Shown: in pieces, positions 1 through 10,671 of the stretch
How the letters are laid out: each line of letters begins with the position of its first letter
Position numbering within the stretch: the stretch's first letter is position 1
Source of the DNA: Candidatus Zixiibacteriota bacterium
GTDB taxonomy: Bacteria > Zixibacteria > MSB-5A5 > GN15 > JACZUZ01
Assembly (NCBI GenBank): GCA_024280835.1
Contig: JAJRPJ010000006.1
Span: 213,656-277,655 of the forward strand
DNA length: 64,000 nucleotides
Direction of reading: 5' to 3'
The notes under the pieces: generated by a model
What the model was told of the DNA's origin: nothing
The model's database searches: none
Seen by the model: only the letters and a program-made list of their open reading frames with translations
Program-made: the position numbers and the translations under genes

Positions 1-1
1 G

Positions 2-346
2 AAACTAACCGATGGTTCAACTGCAGTGATCGTCTACACCGCTTCAGGTGGAGCTGGATTGCCAAAGGAAGCGCTTGAAGTTCATTGTTCAGGTAGCTCA
101 TATGTCATCGATGATTTCAGAACAGCAACGATGTACAACAGCGGCAAAGTGACCAAACTATGGTCAGGCGCTCAGGACAAAGGACATAAAGCGGAGCTGG
201 AGACATTTACAACTCTGACACGTGATTCTGAGTCAGCCCAGCAAATCGCAAATGAGGCGTTTAGCGCCACTAATGTGACACTTGCTGTCGTCGAATCATT
301 GCGCACTAACGAAATCGTTTCTGTCAAAGGACCATCTGTCCAATAG
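2..346 (+). CDS. Gfo/Idh/MocA-type oxidoreductase C-terminal fragment (5' truncated by window edge)
   Basis: Frame open to the window start (KLTDGSTAVIVYTASGGAGLPKEALEVHCSGSSYVIDDFRTATMYNSG...), resembling the C-terminal domain of oxidoreductases in polysaccharide clusters; followed by GT and sugar transferase genes. Confidence 0.6.
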   Translation, partial: KLTDGSTAVIVYTASGGAGLPKEALEVHCSGSSYVIDDFRTATMYNSGKVTKLWSGAQDKGHKAELETFTTLTRDSESAQQIANEAFSATNVTLAVVESLRTNEIVSVKGPSVQ

Positions 347-361
347 GTAGGGAGCGTTAGT

Positions 362-1741
362 ATGGAACATATCGGATCTGCAAAAGACTCAAATACCGCG
401 AAAAGCGCCATAACGCCTCGTCCCAAGAAGGCTACTCCTACATCGCTGGAGGGCTTACTTGGGGGCGAGGGAAATGGTCCGTTGAATATTCACTATGTCT
501 CGCACTATTTTCCACCAGAGGTAAATGCGCCCGCCATTAGAGTCTCTGAGCTGGCGCGACAATGGAAGAAAAAGGGCCATTCGGTAACAGTTCTGACAGG
601 ATTCCCGAATCACCCAAGTGGTGTCATTCCAGATAAGTACCTTGGAAGAATATATCAGCGCGAAGACTTCAATGGCATTGATGTACATCGCAGCTATGTC
701 TATGCTGCTCCAAACAAGGGTTTCGTAAAACGCATTGCCAACTACTTGTCCTTTATGGTCTCCAGTGTTGTGTGTTCAAGTTGGAGAAGTGGTCCCGCCG
801 ATGTCGTCATCGGAACATCGCCGCAGTTCTTTGTGGCGGTCTCTGCATGGTTTATATCTGTCTTGAAAAGAGCGCCATTCGTCTTTGAAGTGCGCGACTT
901 GTGGCCAGAAGAAATTGTCGCAGTAGGAGCTATCAAGAATCGCTTTGTCATTGGCGTCCTTGAAGCCATCGAAATGTTCCTCTATCGTCGCGCAGGCATG
1001 ATAATCGCTGTTGCGCAAGGAACAGTCGATATTCTCATAAGTCGCGGTATTCCAAAAGAAAAGATCGCCCTGATTCCAAACGGCGTGTCGCTGGAAAGGT
1101 TTACTGAAGCTGATGGAACAAATGTCCGCAAACGTTTCAACCTCAATGGAGAGTTTCTTGTCAGCTATATCGGAACGCATGGTATGGCACACCGATTGGA
1201 AACAGTCATCGACGCCGCTGAATGTCTGAAAGATAACAAGAAGATTCGATTCATGATGGTTGGTGATGGAGCCGAAAAGACAAAGCTTGTGGCACGAGCA
1301 AAGCAAAAAGGACTTGAGAATATAACTTTTGCGCCTCAAGCCCCCGCTGATGAAGTGCCCCAGTATTATGCCGCATCAGATGTTTGTCTGGCGCCGTTGA
1401 AGAAAACAAAACTCTTCGAAAAAAACATTCCATCAAAACTATACGAAATCATGGCCTCCAAGCGCCCGATTCTCCTTGGCGCCAAGGGTGAATCACAACG
1501 CCTAGTGCACGAAGCGCAGGCGGGAGAGTCATTCGAGCCAGAAAACGTTGAATCGCTCGTCGAAAGAATTGAAAGACTGTTTGGTGACCGTGAGCATTCA
1601 TCCAAGCTTGGCAAGCAGGGGTTGGACTACGTAACAAAAAACAATCGCCGAGAGACACTAGCAGAAAAGTATAGTGAGCTGCTAGTGACCCTCTGCAGTC
1701 CCAACAAATTGGCGCCCAATAAACAAGACATGAAGCAATAG
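362..1741 (+). CDS. Glycosyltransferase family 4, WbuB-like
   Basis: HYVSHYFPPEVNAPAIRVSELARQWKKKGHSVTVLTGFPNHPSG and C-terminal IPSKLYEIMASKRPILLGAKGE typical of GT4/WbuB; the true start may be internal to the ORF. Confidence 0.85.
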   Translation: MEHIGSAKDSNTAKSAITPRPKKATPTSLEGLLGGEGNGPLNIHYVSHYFPPEVNAPAIRVSELARQWKKKGHSVTVLTGFPNHPSGVIPDKYLGRIYQREDFNGIDVHRSYVYAAPNKGFVKRIANYLSFMVSSVVCSSWRSGPADVVIGTSPQFFVAVSAWFISVLKRAPFVFEVRDLWPEEIVAVGAIKNRFVIGVLEAIEMFLYRRAGMIIAVAQGTVDILISRGIPKEKIALIPNGVSLERFTEADGTNVRKRFNLNGEFLVSYIGTHGMAHRLETVIDAAECLKDNKKIRFMMVGDGAEKTKLVARAKQKGLENITFAPQAPADEVPQYYAASDVCLAPLKKTKLFEKNIPSKLYEIMASKRPILLGAKGESQRLVHEAQAGESFEPENVESLVERIERLFGDREHSSKLGKQGLDYVTKNNRRETLAEKYSELLVTLCSPNKLAPNKQDMKQ

Positions 1742-1778
1742 AAGAAGAGTTTTACCTCACACAAAATGGTTGATCAAA

Positions 1779-3248
1779 ATGGCTCAAACAAGAAACAATT
1801 CCAACTTCCGATTTGTCGCACGCACTGCAAGCGGGTTTCCACTTAAGCTCGCTCTTGCAGTTGTTGCCCTTTGGGTGGCTGAATCGATATGGAGCGAAAC
1901 GCTCACTCTTAGTGATACAGTTCAAATGCTAATCCTTATGACTGTGATTCATACGCTGATCTATCTGCAATGTGGAATGCGGGATCGTTTACGGTCGGCC
2001 GATGATTCTGTGTTATTGACGAACAATTTCAAGTCTGAGATAAAGTACTCACTGGGCTTGATTGCCTATGCCTATATATTTGATATACCATTTTCAAAAG
2101 CGGCCCTAATAACGTACTTGGTATTCAATACAGCGCTACAAAATATTCCAGTAATACTAAATCAATGGATAGGTCGTAGCGCCAATCCAAGCCGCCTTAA
2201 AGACAATCACATCAAAGACAGTGTGTACGCAAGTATCCTCAGTGACGAGGCCAATGTGGGCGCCGCACAGCGTAAGGCGTTGATCTATGGCGCTGGCGAT
2301 AATGGTATGCGCGTGGTTGAGGCTCTCTCAGAAAATCCACAATCAGATATCACACCTATCGGGTTTATTGACTGTCAAAGGCAAGGACTCTGGAGCTTTC
2401 GCGATGTGCCGCTTATGGGTGGAATAGAAAAATTCGAACGCACTGTTCTCGATAGGCAGGTCGATGTGCTTTTCATGGCAGCAGAACCAGAAGATATGAC
2501 AGACAGTCAGCGAGTTTTCGAACTTGCTGAAAAAATGGGAGTTCCTGTATGTGTGCTACCACACATTTATCGCACCCGAATCAGCGCTTGTCACTTGGAG
2601 CATTTCAACGGCCAGCCCGCCTTAGTCTATAGCTCAGCTAAGCCCAAAAGTCTGACTACGTTAATCAAAGATACTGTTGATCGCTCTGCAGCGCTGATTG
2701 GCTTACTTGTCATCTCACCGTTTCTACTTTTGACAGCATTGGCTGTCAAAGTCACTTCAAAAGGTCCAGCGTTGTTTAAACAAACACGTCTTGGAAAAAA
2801 CGGAGCGCGATTTGGAGTCTACAAATTTAGAACAATGAGTGTTGACGCCGAACAGAGAAAAACATCTTTGCAAGGTGACAATGAAATGTCAGGTCCAATG
2901 TTCAAGATCAAGAACGATCCACGAATTACTCCACTGGGTAAATTCCTTCGCAAATATTCAATAGATGAATTGCCGCAACTATTCAATGTGCTCAAAGGTG
3001 AGATGTCACTTGTCGGACCGCGCCCAGCTTTACCAAAAGAAGTCGCCGAGTTCGCACCTTGGCAGAGACGCAAGCTGGCAGTTAAGCCAGGCCTGACTTG
3101 CATTTGGCAGGTTAGCGGTCGTAACAATATTGATTTTGACAATTGGATGAAGCTTGACCTTGAGTATATCGACAACTGGTCACTTTGGTTAGATGCAAAG
3201 ATTATCGCCCAAACCGCGCCAACTGTCCTAAAGGGCACTGGCTGCTGA
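1779..3248 (+). CDS. Polyprenyl glycosylphosphotransferase (exopolysaccharide initiating sugar transferase)
   Basis: N-terminal TM segments, nucleotide-binding-like middle region, C-terminal KVTSKGPALFKQTRLGKNGARFGVYKFRTM...GKFLRKYSIDELPQLFNVLKGEMSLVGPRPALP (bacterial sugar transferase). ORF opens at 1770; ATG at 1779 is a more likely start. Confidence 0.92.
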   Translation: MAQTRNNSNFRFVARTASGFPLKLALAVVALWVAESIWSETLTLSDTVQMLILMTVIHTLIYLQCGMRDRLRSADDSVLLTNNFKSEIKYSLGLIAYAYIFDIPFSKAALITYLVFNTALQNIPVILNQWIGRSANPSRLKDNHIKDSVYASILSDEANVGAAQRKALIYGAGDNGMRVVEALSENPQSDITPIGFIDCQRQGLWSFRDVPLMGGIEKFERTVLDRQVDVLFMAAEPEDMTDSQRVFELAEKMGVPVCVLPHIYRTRISACHLEHFNGQPALVYSSAKPKSLTTLIKDTVDRSAALIGLLVISPFLLLTALAVKVTSKGPALFKQTRLGKNGARFGVYKFRTMSVDAEQRKTSLQGDNEMSGPMFKIKNDPRITPLGKFLRKYSIDELPQLFNVLKGEMSLVGPRPALPKEVAEFAPWQRRKLAVKPGLTCIWQVSGRNNIDFDNWMKLDLEYIDNWSLWLDAKIIAQTAPTVLKGTGC

Positions 3249-3314
3249 TAAATAAATTGATTTCAATACGCTGTTTCCAAATATTTTTGTGATGTTCGGC
3301 ATAGGATAGCCGTT

Positions 3315-4844
3315 ATGAAAACTGAAACTACAATTCGGAAAGTTCTGACAACAGCGTTTTTGTTAGTTACTATGACGCAAGCGCCTCAGTCATTAAACGC
3401 CCAGATCATACCCATTGGGGAACCTGGCTCCGAATTGTTCTACCAACGCCTACTCCACCAAAAGACATCTAGTGACAGCGCCGCTATTGACTATCAGGTA
3501 GCGCCCTATGTCTCATTGTCAAATTACAATTATCAAGGCTCATTTAATTACTGGAACAAATCAAACACTGTAGCAGGCGAAAACTCTTTGCGTATCTACC
3601 TGTCTCCATCAAGCGAGATAAACAGCGAACAAGAACGGCGAACAGGATCAGTCACTCGCTTCAGAGGCGGCGTAACTGCTTTGCTCTCTGAAAAAGTTTC
3701 AGTGATGAGCTCGTTTCTTTTAGATCAAGGGTTAGCCGATGATCCTCTCTATACTGGAAAAGTTTGGCGTGGGTTAGCGGGTGATGTCGAAACCGCTCTA
3801 CTATCTTATCGCAATGAGCGTCTGACTGTCTTAGTTGGTCGATACAGAACAAGCTGGGGACCGCAATTCACTAATTTATTACTAAGCCAAACAGCGGCGC
3901 CACTAGACGGCGCCTCATTTCGTTATAAACTAGGTCGTAAACTAACTTTCAGTTATCAAATAGCGCGCTTAGACCCAATATCACCTGACACAGATAGTGG
4001 TAATGTTTTTGTCAATCGCTATCTGGCCGCGCATCGGGTTGATTACCGTGTTTCAAATTCTGTGCGAATCGGAGTCTTTGAGTCGGTGCTGTTCGCAGGG
4101 CCAGGTCGAGGTCTGGAATTGCAATTCCTGAATCCGCTAATTGTGTTCCATGGCAACCAGCTCAACGAAGACAACAACGACAATACTTTTCTAGGAATCG
4201 ACTACGACATTAGCCCAAGACACAATCTAAATTTCTTTGGCCAGCTAGTTGTCGATGATTTTCAAATCGAAAAAGTAACTCAGGGTGACCAAGAGCCAAA
4301 TGAGATTGGCCTAATTCTTGGTGGCCGTCTAAATAACGCGCTTCCCGAAACAGACTTAAAACTCCAATGGACAAAAGTCACCAATCGCACTTACAATCAA
4401 AAACTGCCTCGCAATCGCTATTTGAATCAAGATATCCCTCTTGCTCATCCGCTGGGCAATGATTTTGAAATCTATCAACTTGACTTAATGCATTGGTTTG
4501 GCAATGAACGTTTGCTGAGACTTTCGAGCATAATCCAACGACGAGGACAGGGACGGATAAACGATATCTGGACTGAACCATGGCTGGTAACCAGCGAACC
4601 ATACTCTGAGCCATTCCCTACAGGGACAGTCGAACGCTCAACCACTCTTGAACTTGACTATCAGGCTCTAATCTCAAGCCTATTTCCAGGAAGCTCGACT
4701 ACTGGGAGACAGGGTCTTTTGCGAGCCACGCTTGGCTGGAAATCCATCAAGAACGAGGGCAACCTGCAAAATGCAGACAGAAATTCGTTTTACCTGCGTT
4801 TGAATTTTTCTCTTTTTCTATCTGGCGACATCAAGCTAAACTGA
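3315..4844 (+). CDS. Capsule assembly Wzi-like outer membrane beta-barrel protein
   Basis: Signal peptide; VGRYRTSWGPQFTNLLLSQTAAPLDGASFRYKLGRKLTFSYQIARLDP and ELQFLNPLIVFHGNQ resemble Wzi-type barrels; aromatic C-terminus; follows the EPS genes. Confidence 0.65.
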   Translation: MKTETTIRKVLTTAFLLVTMTQAPQSLNAQIIPIGEPGSELFYQRLLHQKTSSDSAAIDYQVAPYVSLSNYNYQGSFNYWNKSNTVAGENSLRIYLSPSSEINSEQERRTGSVTRFRGGVTALLSEKVSVMSSFLLDQGLADDPLYTGKVWRGLAGDVETALLSYRNERLTVLVGRYRTSWGPQFTNLLLSQTAAPLDGASFRYKLGRKLTFSYQIARLDPISPDTDSGNVFVNRYLAAHRVDYRVSNSVRIGVFESVLFAGPGRGLELQFLNPLIVFHGNQLNEDNNDNTFLGIDYDISPRHNLNFFGQLVVDDFQIEKVTQGDQEPNEIGLILGGRLNNALPETDLKLQWTKVTNRTYNQKLPRNRYLNQDIPLAHPLGNDFEIYQLDLMHWFGNERLLRLSSIIQRRGQGRINDIWTEPWLVTSEPYSEPFPTGTVERSTTLELDYQALISSLFPGSSTTGRQGLLRATLGWKSIKNEGNLQNADRNSFYLRLNFSLFLSGDIKLN

Positions 4845-5005
4845 CATATTCATTGTATACTATATCCAAGGTGTCCATCATCTTCATTGGCTACCGCCGA
4901 TATTCGGCGACAGTCAATCGGGCAATTGGAGATGGATGCAGACATGGGCTAGAATAAAACAAACAAAAATTCAACTATCTAATCATCCTAAAAGTAGAAA
5001 CACAT

Positions 5006-7330
5006 ATGAGCGTATACAAAATTACCAGACAAAGGAAAGTAGCCACCTTGTTCATGACGCTCTTTAGCGCCATGGCGTTGATTAACACTGTCTCATGTTC
5101 CAGTAGTTCTACTAACAAAAGCGGGGCCAACGCTATGACCGATAATTCAATAGACAAAGCAACAACGCAGGAAGAAGTCGCGGCTCAAGAATGGTATGAC
5201 CCAGCGAAAAAACTCAATCACCTAGTTGGTGAAAGTTCGCCCTACTTGTTGATGCACGCCGATAACCCCGTCAATTGGTACCCATGGGGGGAAGAGGCCT
5301 TGCAGCGCGCACGCGATGAGAACAAACCTATCTTCTTGTCGGTTGGCTATGCTTCCTGTCATTGGTGTCATGTGATGGAGCATGAGTCATTCGTTGATGA
5401 TAGTGTCGCGGACTATTTGAATGAGCACTTCATTAGCATCAAAGTTGACCGTGAACAACGACCAGACATCGACCAAATCTATATGACCGCTGTCCAAGTG
5501 TTTACACGTGGCGCAGGTGGCTGGCCAATGTCGGTCTTCATGACTCCTGATCTAAAACCGTTTTTTGCAGGCACTTATTTCCCACGTGATGACGCCTATG
5601 GTCGACCAGGTTTTCTCACGCTCTTGGGTAATCTCAATAAAGTCTTTGTCGAGAATCGGGGCGAGGTCGATCAACAGGCCGAAAAGTTGACCAAACTTGT
5701 AAAACAACAATTGCAACTTTCATCAGAAAGAGTAAGTCTCGGCAAAGGAATCTTTGAGCAAGCTATTGAACAATCACTGAGTCATGTTGATTACACTTTC
5801 GGTGGCTTTGGTACCGACAAGAAATTCCCCCATGCCTCCGAACTAGCGGCTCTATTGCGCTACTATGTTTTGAATAAGTCCACACTCGCTGAATCTGATT
5901 CCAAAGGAAATTCAACAATCGAGATTGAGACCCAAAACAAGAAGACCCTACAAGCCGCAGAAGCAGTCAACAAGACGCTCACAGGTATGATGTCGCATGG
6001 CATGTACGACCAAATCGGCGGTGGTTTCCATCGCTATACAGTTGACCGCCAATGGGCGGTGCCGCATTTTGAAAAAATGCTCTATGATAATTCTTTGCTT
6101 GTGCCTGTTTATCTCGATGCCTCATTGGTCTTCAACTCCGTAGACTATCTCAATGCAGCGGTTGAGACACTTGATTTCATGCGCCGTGAGATGTCTGACC
6201 CCGCTGGTGGATTCTATTCAGCGCTTGATGCCGATAGTGATGGCGAAGAGGGCAAGTTCTATTCTTGGCTCAAACAAGACGTTGACGCTCTCTTAGGATC
6301 CGATGCGGATTTCTACTATCAATATTATGTTGTGACCAATAGTGGAAACTTTGAACATGGGACCAACGTCCTCGCGCGAAATGAGAGAGCCTTTGAGGAA
6401 CTATCTGGCGCAACAGAAGAAACTTCTATTCGCAAACGTCTGACTAACTTAAACAGCAAACTTTTTGCAGCTCGCTCGCCACGGATTCGTCCGATGACTG
6501 ACGACAAAGTTATCACAGGTTGGAACGGCATGGCGCTAACGGCATTTGCCAAAGGATACCAAATTAGCGGAGAAGAGCGCTTCTTGGAATCTGCTCGCCG
6601 TTTAGGACACTTCCTCAAAGAAACGATGTACGACGGAAAAGTTCTGCGACACACCTACCGTAAAGGCGCTTTTTCCAAAGGGCAATTTCTTGAAGATTAT
6701 GGTTATGTTGCCAACGGTATGGTTGATCTATATGAAGCTGACGGTGATTATCAATGGCTGGAATTTGCTACAACTCTAATTCATAGTTCACTGAAATTGT
6801 TCTCAGATGAAACTGGCGCTTTGTATATTTCACCCGCAGGCAATGACGATCATTTGGTTCGACCGAGCGATGTCTTTGATGGGTCATATCCCGCTCCAGG
6901 TAGCGCCCTCTTGCAAGCGGCGCAGCGTGTCGCGGCAGTAACCGATGACAAAGAAATTTCCGGCAGAGTGAAACTCTCACTGGAGTCTTTGGGCGTTTCT
7001 ATCAAACGCTCACCAGTAGGCATGATGAGCGCGTTGATGGTTTTGCATAATGAGTTTATTCCGAGAGCTGAGTTTGCAATTGTTGGAGAGAAGCAAGGTC
7101 GTGACCTTTTCTTAAAGACAATCTACGGCCAATACTTTCCGTATCGAATAATTGCCACTTCAGAATCGGCTGATGATAGGGTGGCGCTATTGCGAGACAG
7201 AGTGGTACTATCTGGAAGCGAAAGTGGAGCTACTGGCTATGTCTGTCAGAACTATGCCTGTCAATTGCCAACAAGTGATCCACAAGAGTTTGCCAAACAA
7301 GTCCAAGCCTTACAAGGAACAAATCACTAA
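5006..7330 (+). CDS. DUF255/thioredoxin-domain protein (YyaL/SPATA20 family) with lipoprotein signal
   Basis: [29 protein letters not shown]...[18 protein letters not shown] family signature; N-terminal lipobox LINTVSC. Confidence 0.93.
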   Translation: MSVYKITRQRKVATLFMTLFSAMALINTVSCSSSSTNKSGANAMTDNSIDKATTQEEVAAQEWYDPAKKLNHLVGESSPYLLMHADNPVNWYPWGEEALQRARDENKPIFLSVGYASCHWCHVMEHESFVDDSVADYLNEHFISIKVDREQRPDIDQIYMTAVQVFTRGAGGWPMSVFMTPDLKPFFAGTYFPRDDAYGRPGFLTLLGNLNKVFVENRGEVDQQAEKLTKLVKQQLQLSSERVSLGKGIFEQAIEQSLSHVDYTFGGFGTDKKFPHASELAALLRYYVLNKSTLAESDSKGNSTIEIETQNKKTLQAAEAVNKTLTGMMSHGMYDQIGGGFHRYTVDRQWAVPHFEKMLYDNSLLVPVYLDASLVFNSVDYLNAAVETLDFMRREMSDPAGGFYSALDADSDGEEGKFYSWLKQDVDALLGSDADFYYQYYVVTNSGNFEHGTNVLARNERAFEELSGATEETSIRKRLTNLNSKLFAARSPRIRPMTDDKVITGWNGMALTAFAKGYQISGEERFLESARRLGHFLKETMYDGKVLRHTYRKGAFSKGQFLEDYGYVANGMVDLYEADGDYQWLEFATTLIHSSLKLFSDETGALYISPAGNDDHLVRPSDVFDGSYPAPGSALLQAAQRVAAVTDDKEISGRVKLSLESLGVSIKRSPVGMMSALMVLHNEFIPRAEFAIVGEKQGRDLFLKTIYGQYFPYRIIATSESADDRVALLRDRVVLSGSESGATGYVCQNYACQLPTSDPQEFAKQVQALQGTNH

Positions 7331-7387
7331 TTTGTATAGCGCTTAGAATCATAGAAAATGTTTTAATTACAGGAAGGAATAAATATT

Positions 7388-7798
7388 ATGTCACAAGCAG
7401 TAGGAATCCCAGTTGATAGCATCGCCTATACCGTCCAAAGCGAAAAAGGCTTTGAGGATGTTTGCTCAGCGCTCGAGACAATCAGCCCAGAAAACAACTT
7501 TCGCGTTTTAGCGATTCATGATGTCCAAGAGACACTCAAAGAAAAAGGCTTCGACCGTGCGCCATTACGGATAATCGAAGTTTGCAACGCTGGCTTTGCG
7601 CATCAGGCCCTAGGAAAAGATTTTAATGTCTCACTCTTTATGCCTTGCAAGTTTGTTGTCGCTGAGACTGACGGTAAAGTTTCAGTGACACTCGGTCGCC
7701 CCACGATGATAAATATGGTGCTTCCAGATAGTAATCTCGATGAAATGGCGCAAGATGTCGAGGACAAATTGATGGCGATTATGAAGCAAGCCATCTAG
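7388..7798 (+). CDS. DUF302 domain protein
   Basis: FRVLAIHDVQETLKEKGFDR..RIIEVCNAGFAHQALGKDFNVSLFMPCKFVVAETDGKVSVTLGRPTMI pattern. Confidence 0.88.
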   Translation: MSQAVGIPVDSIAYTVQSEKGFEDVCSALETISPENNFRVLAIHDVQETLKEKGFDRAPLRIIEVCNAGFAHQALGKDFNVSLFMPCKFVVAETDGKVSVTLGRPTMINMVLPDSNLDEMAQDVEDKLMAIMKQAI

Positions 7799-7814
7799 TT
7801 ATTGAATTAACATG

Positions 7815-8654
7815 TCAGCGTTTGCGTCCTACGAAACAAAACCGATAGTCTTTCGGTTTGGCTGGCGCAAAACTAAAACAACGATAAGCGGCCAATGACT
7901 GAAACCCCGCCTGACGTAGCAGGCGGCGCACGCAAGGAACTGTGTAGGCTTTTTCAGTATGTGTCTCGTCAAACCTGTGCCAAAGTCCGCCTTTGGCCTT
8001 GGCAAAAAATATTGTGTGCGCATCAGCCATCTTGGCTTTGGCATAGTATTGATTCTTCCAAATCCAAGCCACATCATTTTCAGCCCCTGCATAAACCTGA
8101 CTGCCCCAGATAACCTTTAGCGCCTCAGCTCCATTCATGTCAAAGACAAATAGCCCACCTGGCTTAAGAAGTTTGGCAACCTCAACAAATGCTCCAGACA
8201 GGTCTTTTTCAGTCAGCACATAATTCAAACTATCGTAGAACGAAACCACAAAATCAAAACTCTCTTCTTGAGCAAGTTTGGTATGACCACGAAAATTAGG
8301 CAGGATTCCATGAACAAAAGCCGTGCGCTTAGTCGTTTCAATTGCTAGTGACTTCTGCTTGGCTCTCGCATCACGCAACATTTGCTGCGAACCATCAACA
8401 CCAGTCATCGCATAACCTTCATCAGCCAAAGCCAATGTCGCCGAACCAGTCCCACAACATAAATCAAGCCCTTTCTTGAATCCACTAATTGTATCTGAAT
8501 TCCGAAATCGCTTGAAAATCCGCAGAGTATACGGAACCATTTCCAGTGAATGACTATCAGCGGACATTTTGTCATACAGCCCTGCGAATTGGTCATACGT
8601 ATCGGTATTCTTCTTGGTGATCCTGCTTGCGCTCTTGCTCTTAGTTTTCTGCAT
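7815..8654 (-). CDS. Class I SAM-dependent methyltransferase
   Basis: YDQFAGLYDKM...GLDLCCGTGSATLALADEGYAMTGVDGS (motif I) and LLKPGGLFVFDMNG. Confidence 0.9.
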   Translation of the reverse strand: MQKTKSKSASRITKKNTDTYDQFAGLYDKMSADSHSLEMVPYTLRIFKRFRNSDTISGFKKGLDLCCGTGSATLALADEGYAMTGVDGSQQMLRDARAKQKSLAIETTKRTAFVHGILPNFRGHTKLAQEESFDFVVSFYDSLNYVLTEKDLSGAFVEVAKLLKPGGLFVFDMNGAEALKVIWGSQVYAGAENDVAWIWKNQYYAKAKMADAHTIFFAKAKGGLWHRFDETHTEKAYTVPCVRRLLRQAGFQSLAAYRCFSFAPAKPKDYRFCFVGRKR

Positions 8655-8910
8655 TGTCTCTATCCAACTTTCAATCTACAAATGCCCGTTGATTCGAACC
8701 TCACAGAAATAAATGAATATCTTCGGTTTTGGAAAGTATTGATTATGAGAGAGTCGAATTATCCGCAGCGACGATTCTCCCAAAAACGCTTCTCTAGGGC
8801 AAATTTCTTTAGGGCTTTTTCCCAAAAAGCTTTATCTCGCCGAAGCGGTTTTATTGGCAAAGTTGCCAGAAGATGCGCATCCTGTAGCGGAAGAGAGGAG
8901 TTAAAAGAAT

Positions 8911-9363
8911 ATGGAAACAATGTTTTGGATATGGATGGCTGCGGCTCTGGTGTTCTTAATAGTTGAGATCGGCGTGCCTGGTTTGATTTTTGTTTGTTTT
9001 GCAGTTGGCGCAGTTGGCGCTGCTGTCTATGCGCAAATAGCGCCTGAGGACTACATGGTGCAAACAGGACTGTTCGCGGTGATATCAATCATCTTAGTGC
9101 CAATGACACGCAAGTTCGCCAAGAGAATTTCCAACGATTCAGCGCAAAAATCAAATATTGATGCACTAATAAATCAGCCCGCCATAGTCGTCAAAGACAT
9201 AGACACCCTTGAGGGAATCGGACAAGTACGAATTCAAGGCGAAATCTGGAGCGCTCGGGCTGATTCAATAATTGCTCTGGGTAGCAAAGTCACTGTTGTC
9301 AGTATCGAAGGTAATCACTTAAATGTTCGTCCAGGATTGCCAGAAGACTCGCAAAAAAAATAA
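8911..9363 (+). CDS. NfeD-like membrane protein
   Basis: MFWIWMAAALVFLIVEIGVPGLIFVCFAVGA; C-terminal OB-like GQVRIQGEIWSARAD; adjacent to an SPFH gene. Confidence 0.88.
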   Translation: METMFWIWMAAALVFLIVEIGVPGLIFVCFAVGAVGAAVYAQIAPEDYMVQTGLFAVISIILVPMTRKFAKRISNDSAQKSNIDALINQPAIVVKDIDTLEGIGQVRIQGEIWSARADSIIALGSKVTVVSIEGNHLNVRPGLPEDSQKK

Positions 9364-9375
9364 AGGAGAACAAAA

Positions 9376-10344
9376 ATGCTAGAATCTAATATTGGAATGA
9401 TAATTTTTGTCGGCGCGATAGTCGTCTTTGCCTTTGTACTAGGCTCGATGAGCATCCGCATCATCCGTCCCTACGAACTGGGACTCGTTGAGCGTCTCGG
9501 AAAATACCAACGCACAATCAGCCCTGGGTTGAACTTGTTAGTTCCTTTTATCGACCATCTGATGAAAATTGATATGCGTGAGGTCGTTCTGGATGTGCCA
9601 GCGCAATTGGTCATCACTCGCGACAATGTCAATGTCGAAGTTGATGCTATTGTCTACGCCCAAGTAACAGACCCTGTACGCTCTCGTTACGAAATTTCAA
9701 ATTACATAATCGCCGCCACAAAACTAGCGCAGACAAATTTGCGTAATGTTCTCGGAGAGCTAACACTTGATGAATGTCTTTCTTCGAGAGACACAATCAA
9801 CTCCCAGCTACGCGATGTGCTGGACCAAGCAACAGATAAATGGGGTGTCAAAGTCAATCGAGTCGAATTGCAACGCATCGATCCACCTAGAGACATCGCT
9901 GAAGCGATGAGTCGCCAAATGAAAGCCGAACGCGACAAACGCGCGCAAATTCTTGATGCAGAGGGTGGAAGGCAGGCTCAAATCAATACAGCCGAAGGCG
10001 CCAAACAGTCCGCGATTCTGGTGGCCGAGGGTGAGGCCGAAGCCGTGCGAACCCGAGCCGACGCCGAAAAATATCGCAAAATAGCGGTTGCCGAAGGTGA
10101 AGCCGAGGCGATTAAGAATGTCTTTAACGCTATCCATGAAGGCAAACCAACTGAGGCTTTGATAACACTCAAATATTTGGAAATGCTACCACGTTTGGCT
10201 GATAATCCGGCCAACAAAATGTTCATCCCGATGGACGCCATCGGAACCATGAGCGCGCTCGGAGCCTTGGTCGAAGGAGCAGGACTAGGCAATGGAGGAA
10301 GTGGAGGCGGGGCTGCAAGAATGCCAGCTTCTCCAGCGGCCTAA
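9376..10344 (+). CDS. SPFH/Band 7 (stomatin-like) protein
   Basis: RIIRPYELGLVERLGKYQRTISPGLNLLVPFIDHLMKIDMREVVLDVPAQLVITRDNVNVEVDAIVYAQVTDP; Ala/Glu-rich coiled coil. Confidence 0.95.
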   Translation: MLESNIGMIIFVGAIVVFAFVLGSMSIRIIRPYELGLVERLGKYQRTISPGLNLLVPFIDHLMKIDMREVVLDVPAQLVITRDNVNVEVDAIVYAQVTDPVRSRYEISNYIIAATKLAQTNLRNVLGELTLDECLSSRDTINSQLRDVLDQATDKWGVKVNRVELQRIDPPRDIAEAMSRQMKAERDKRAQILDAEGGRQAQINTAEGAKQSAILVAEGEAEAVRTRADAEKYRKIAVAEGEAEAIKNVFNAIHEGKPTEALITLKYLEMLPRLADNPANKMFIPMDAIGTMSALGALVEGAGLGNGGSGGGAARMPASPAA

Positions 10345-10410
10345 GTGTTAGATATACGCATTATTAACAGTATTTTCGGCTGATAGTAATTAGCCATTGA
10401 AAATTGAACT

Positions 10411-10463
10411 GCCCACCCCGAAAGCCACCTATGTACTTGGTGAATCGGAGTGGGCTTTCTTTT
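10411..10463 (+). terminator. Rho-independent terminator after the NfeD/SPFH operon
   Basis: GCCCACCCCGA...TCGGAGTGGGC imperfect stem followed by TTTCTTTT. Confidence 0.65.
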
Positions 10464-10671
10464 GCCCATCATTTTTCTTACGCCTCTTGTCTCAGACTAT
10501 CAATAGTTTGACTATCAATGAATCTGCCCGTAGATTCTCCGCAGTTGTCTAAGTGGGGTTGCCTAGAGGCGATTCCAGATTCGACCCGGATTCAACAAAA
10601 TCCAGTGTAGCGCAAAGCGCACAAGTGAATGCTCAACAAGTATAATCTCAACAGTATAATATAGTCATATC

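Noticed and set aside
776-1339. 187-aa minus-strand ORF opposite the GT4 gene
   Set aside because: No motifs; fully covered by a well-supported glycosyltransferase frame.
8550-8966. 138-aa plus ORF overlapping the methyltransferase 5' end and the NfeD start
   Set aside because: Overlaps two supported genes, no motif, unusual composition.
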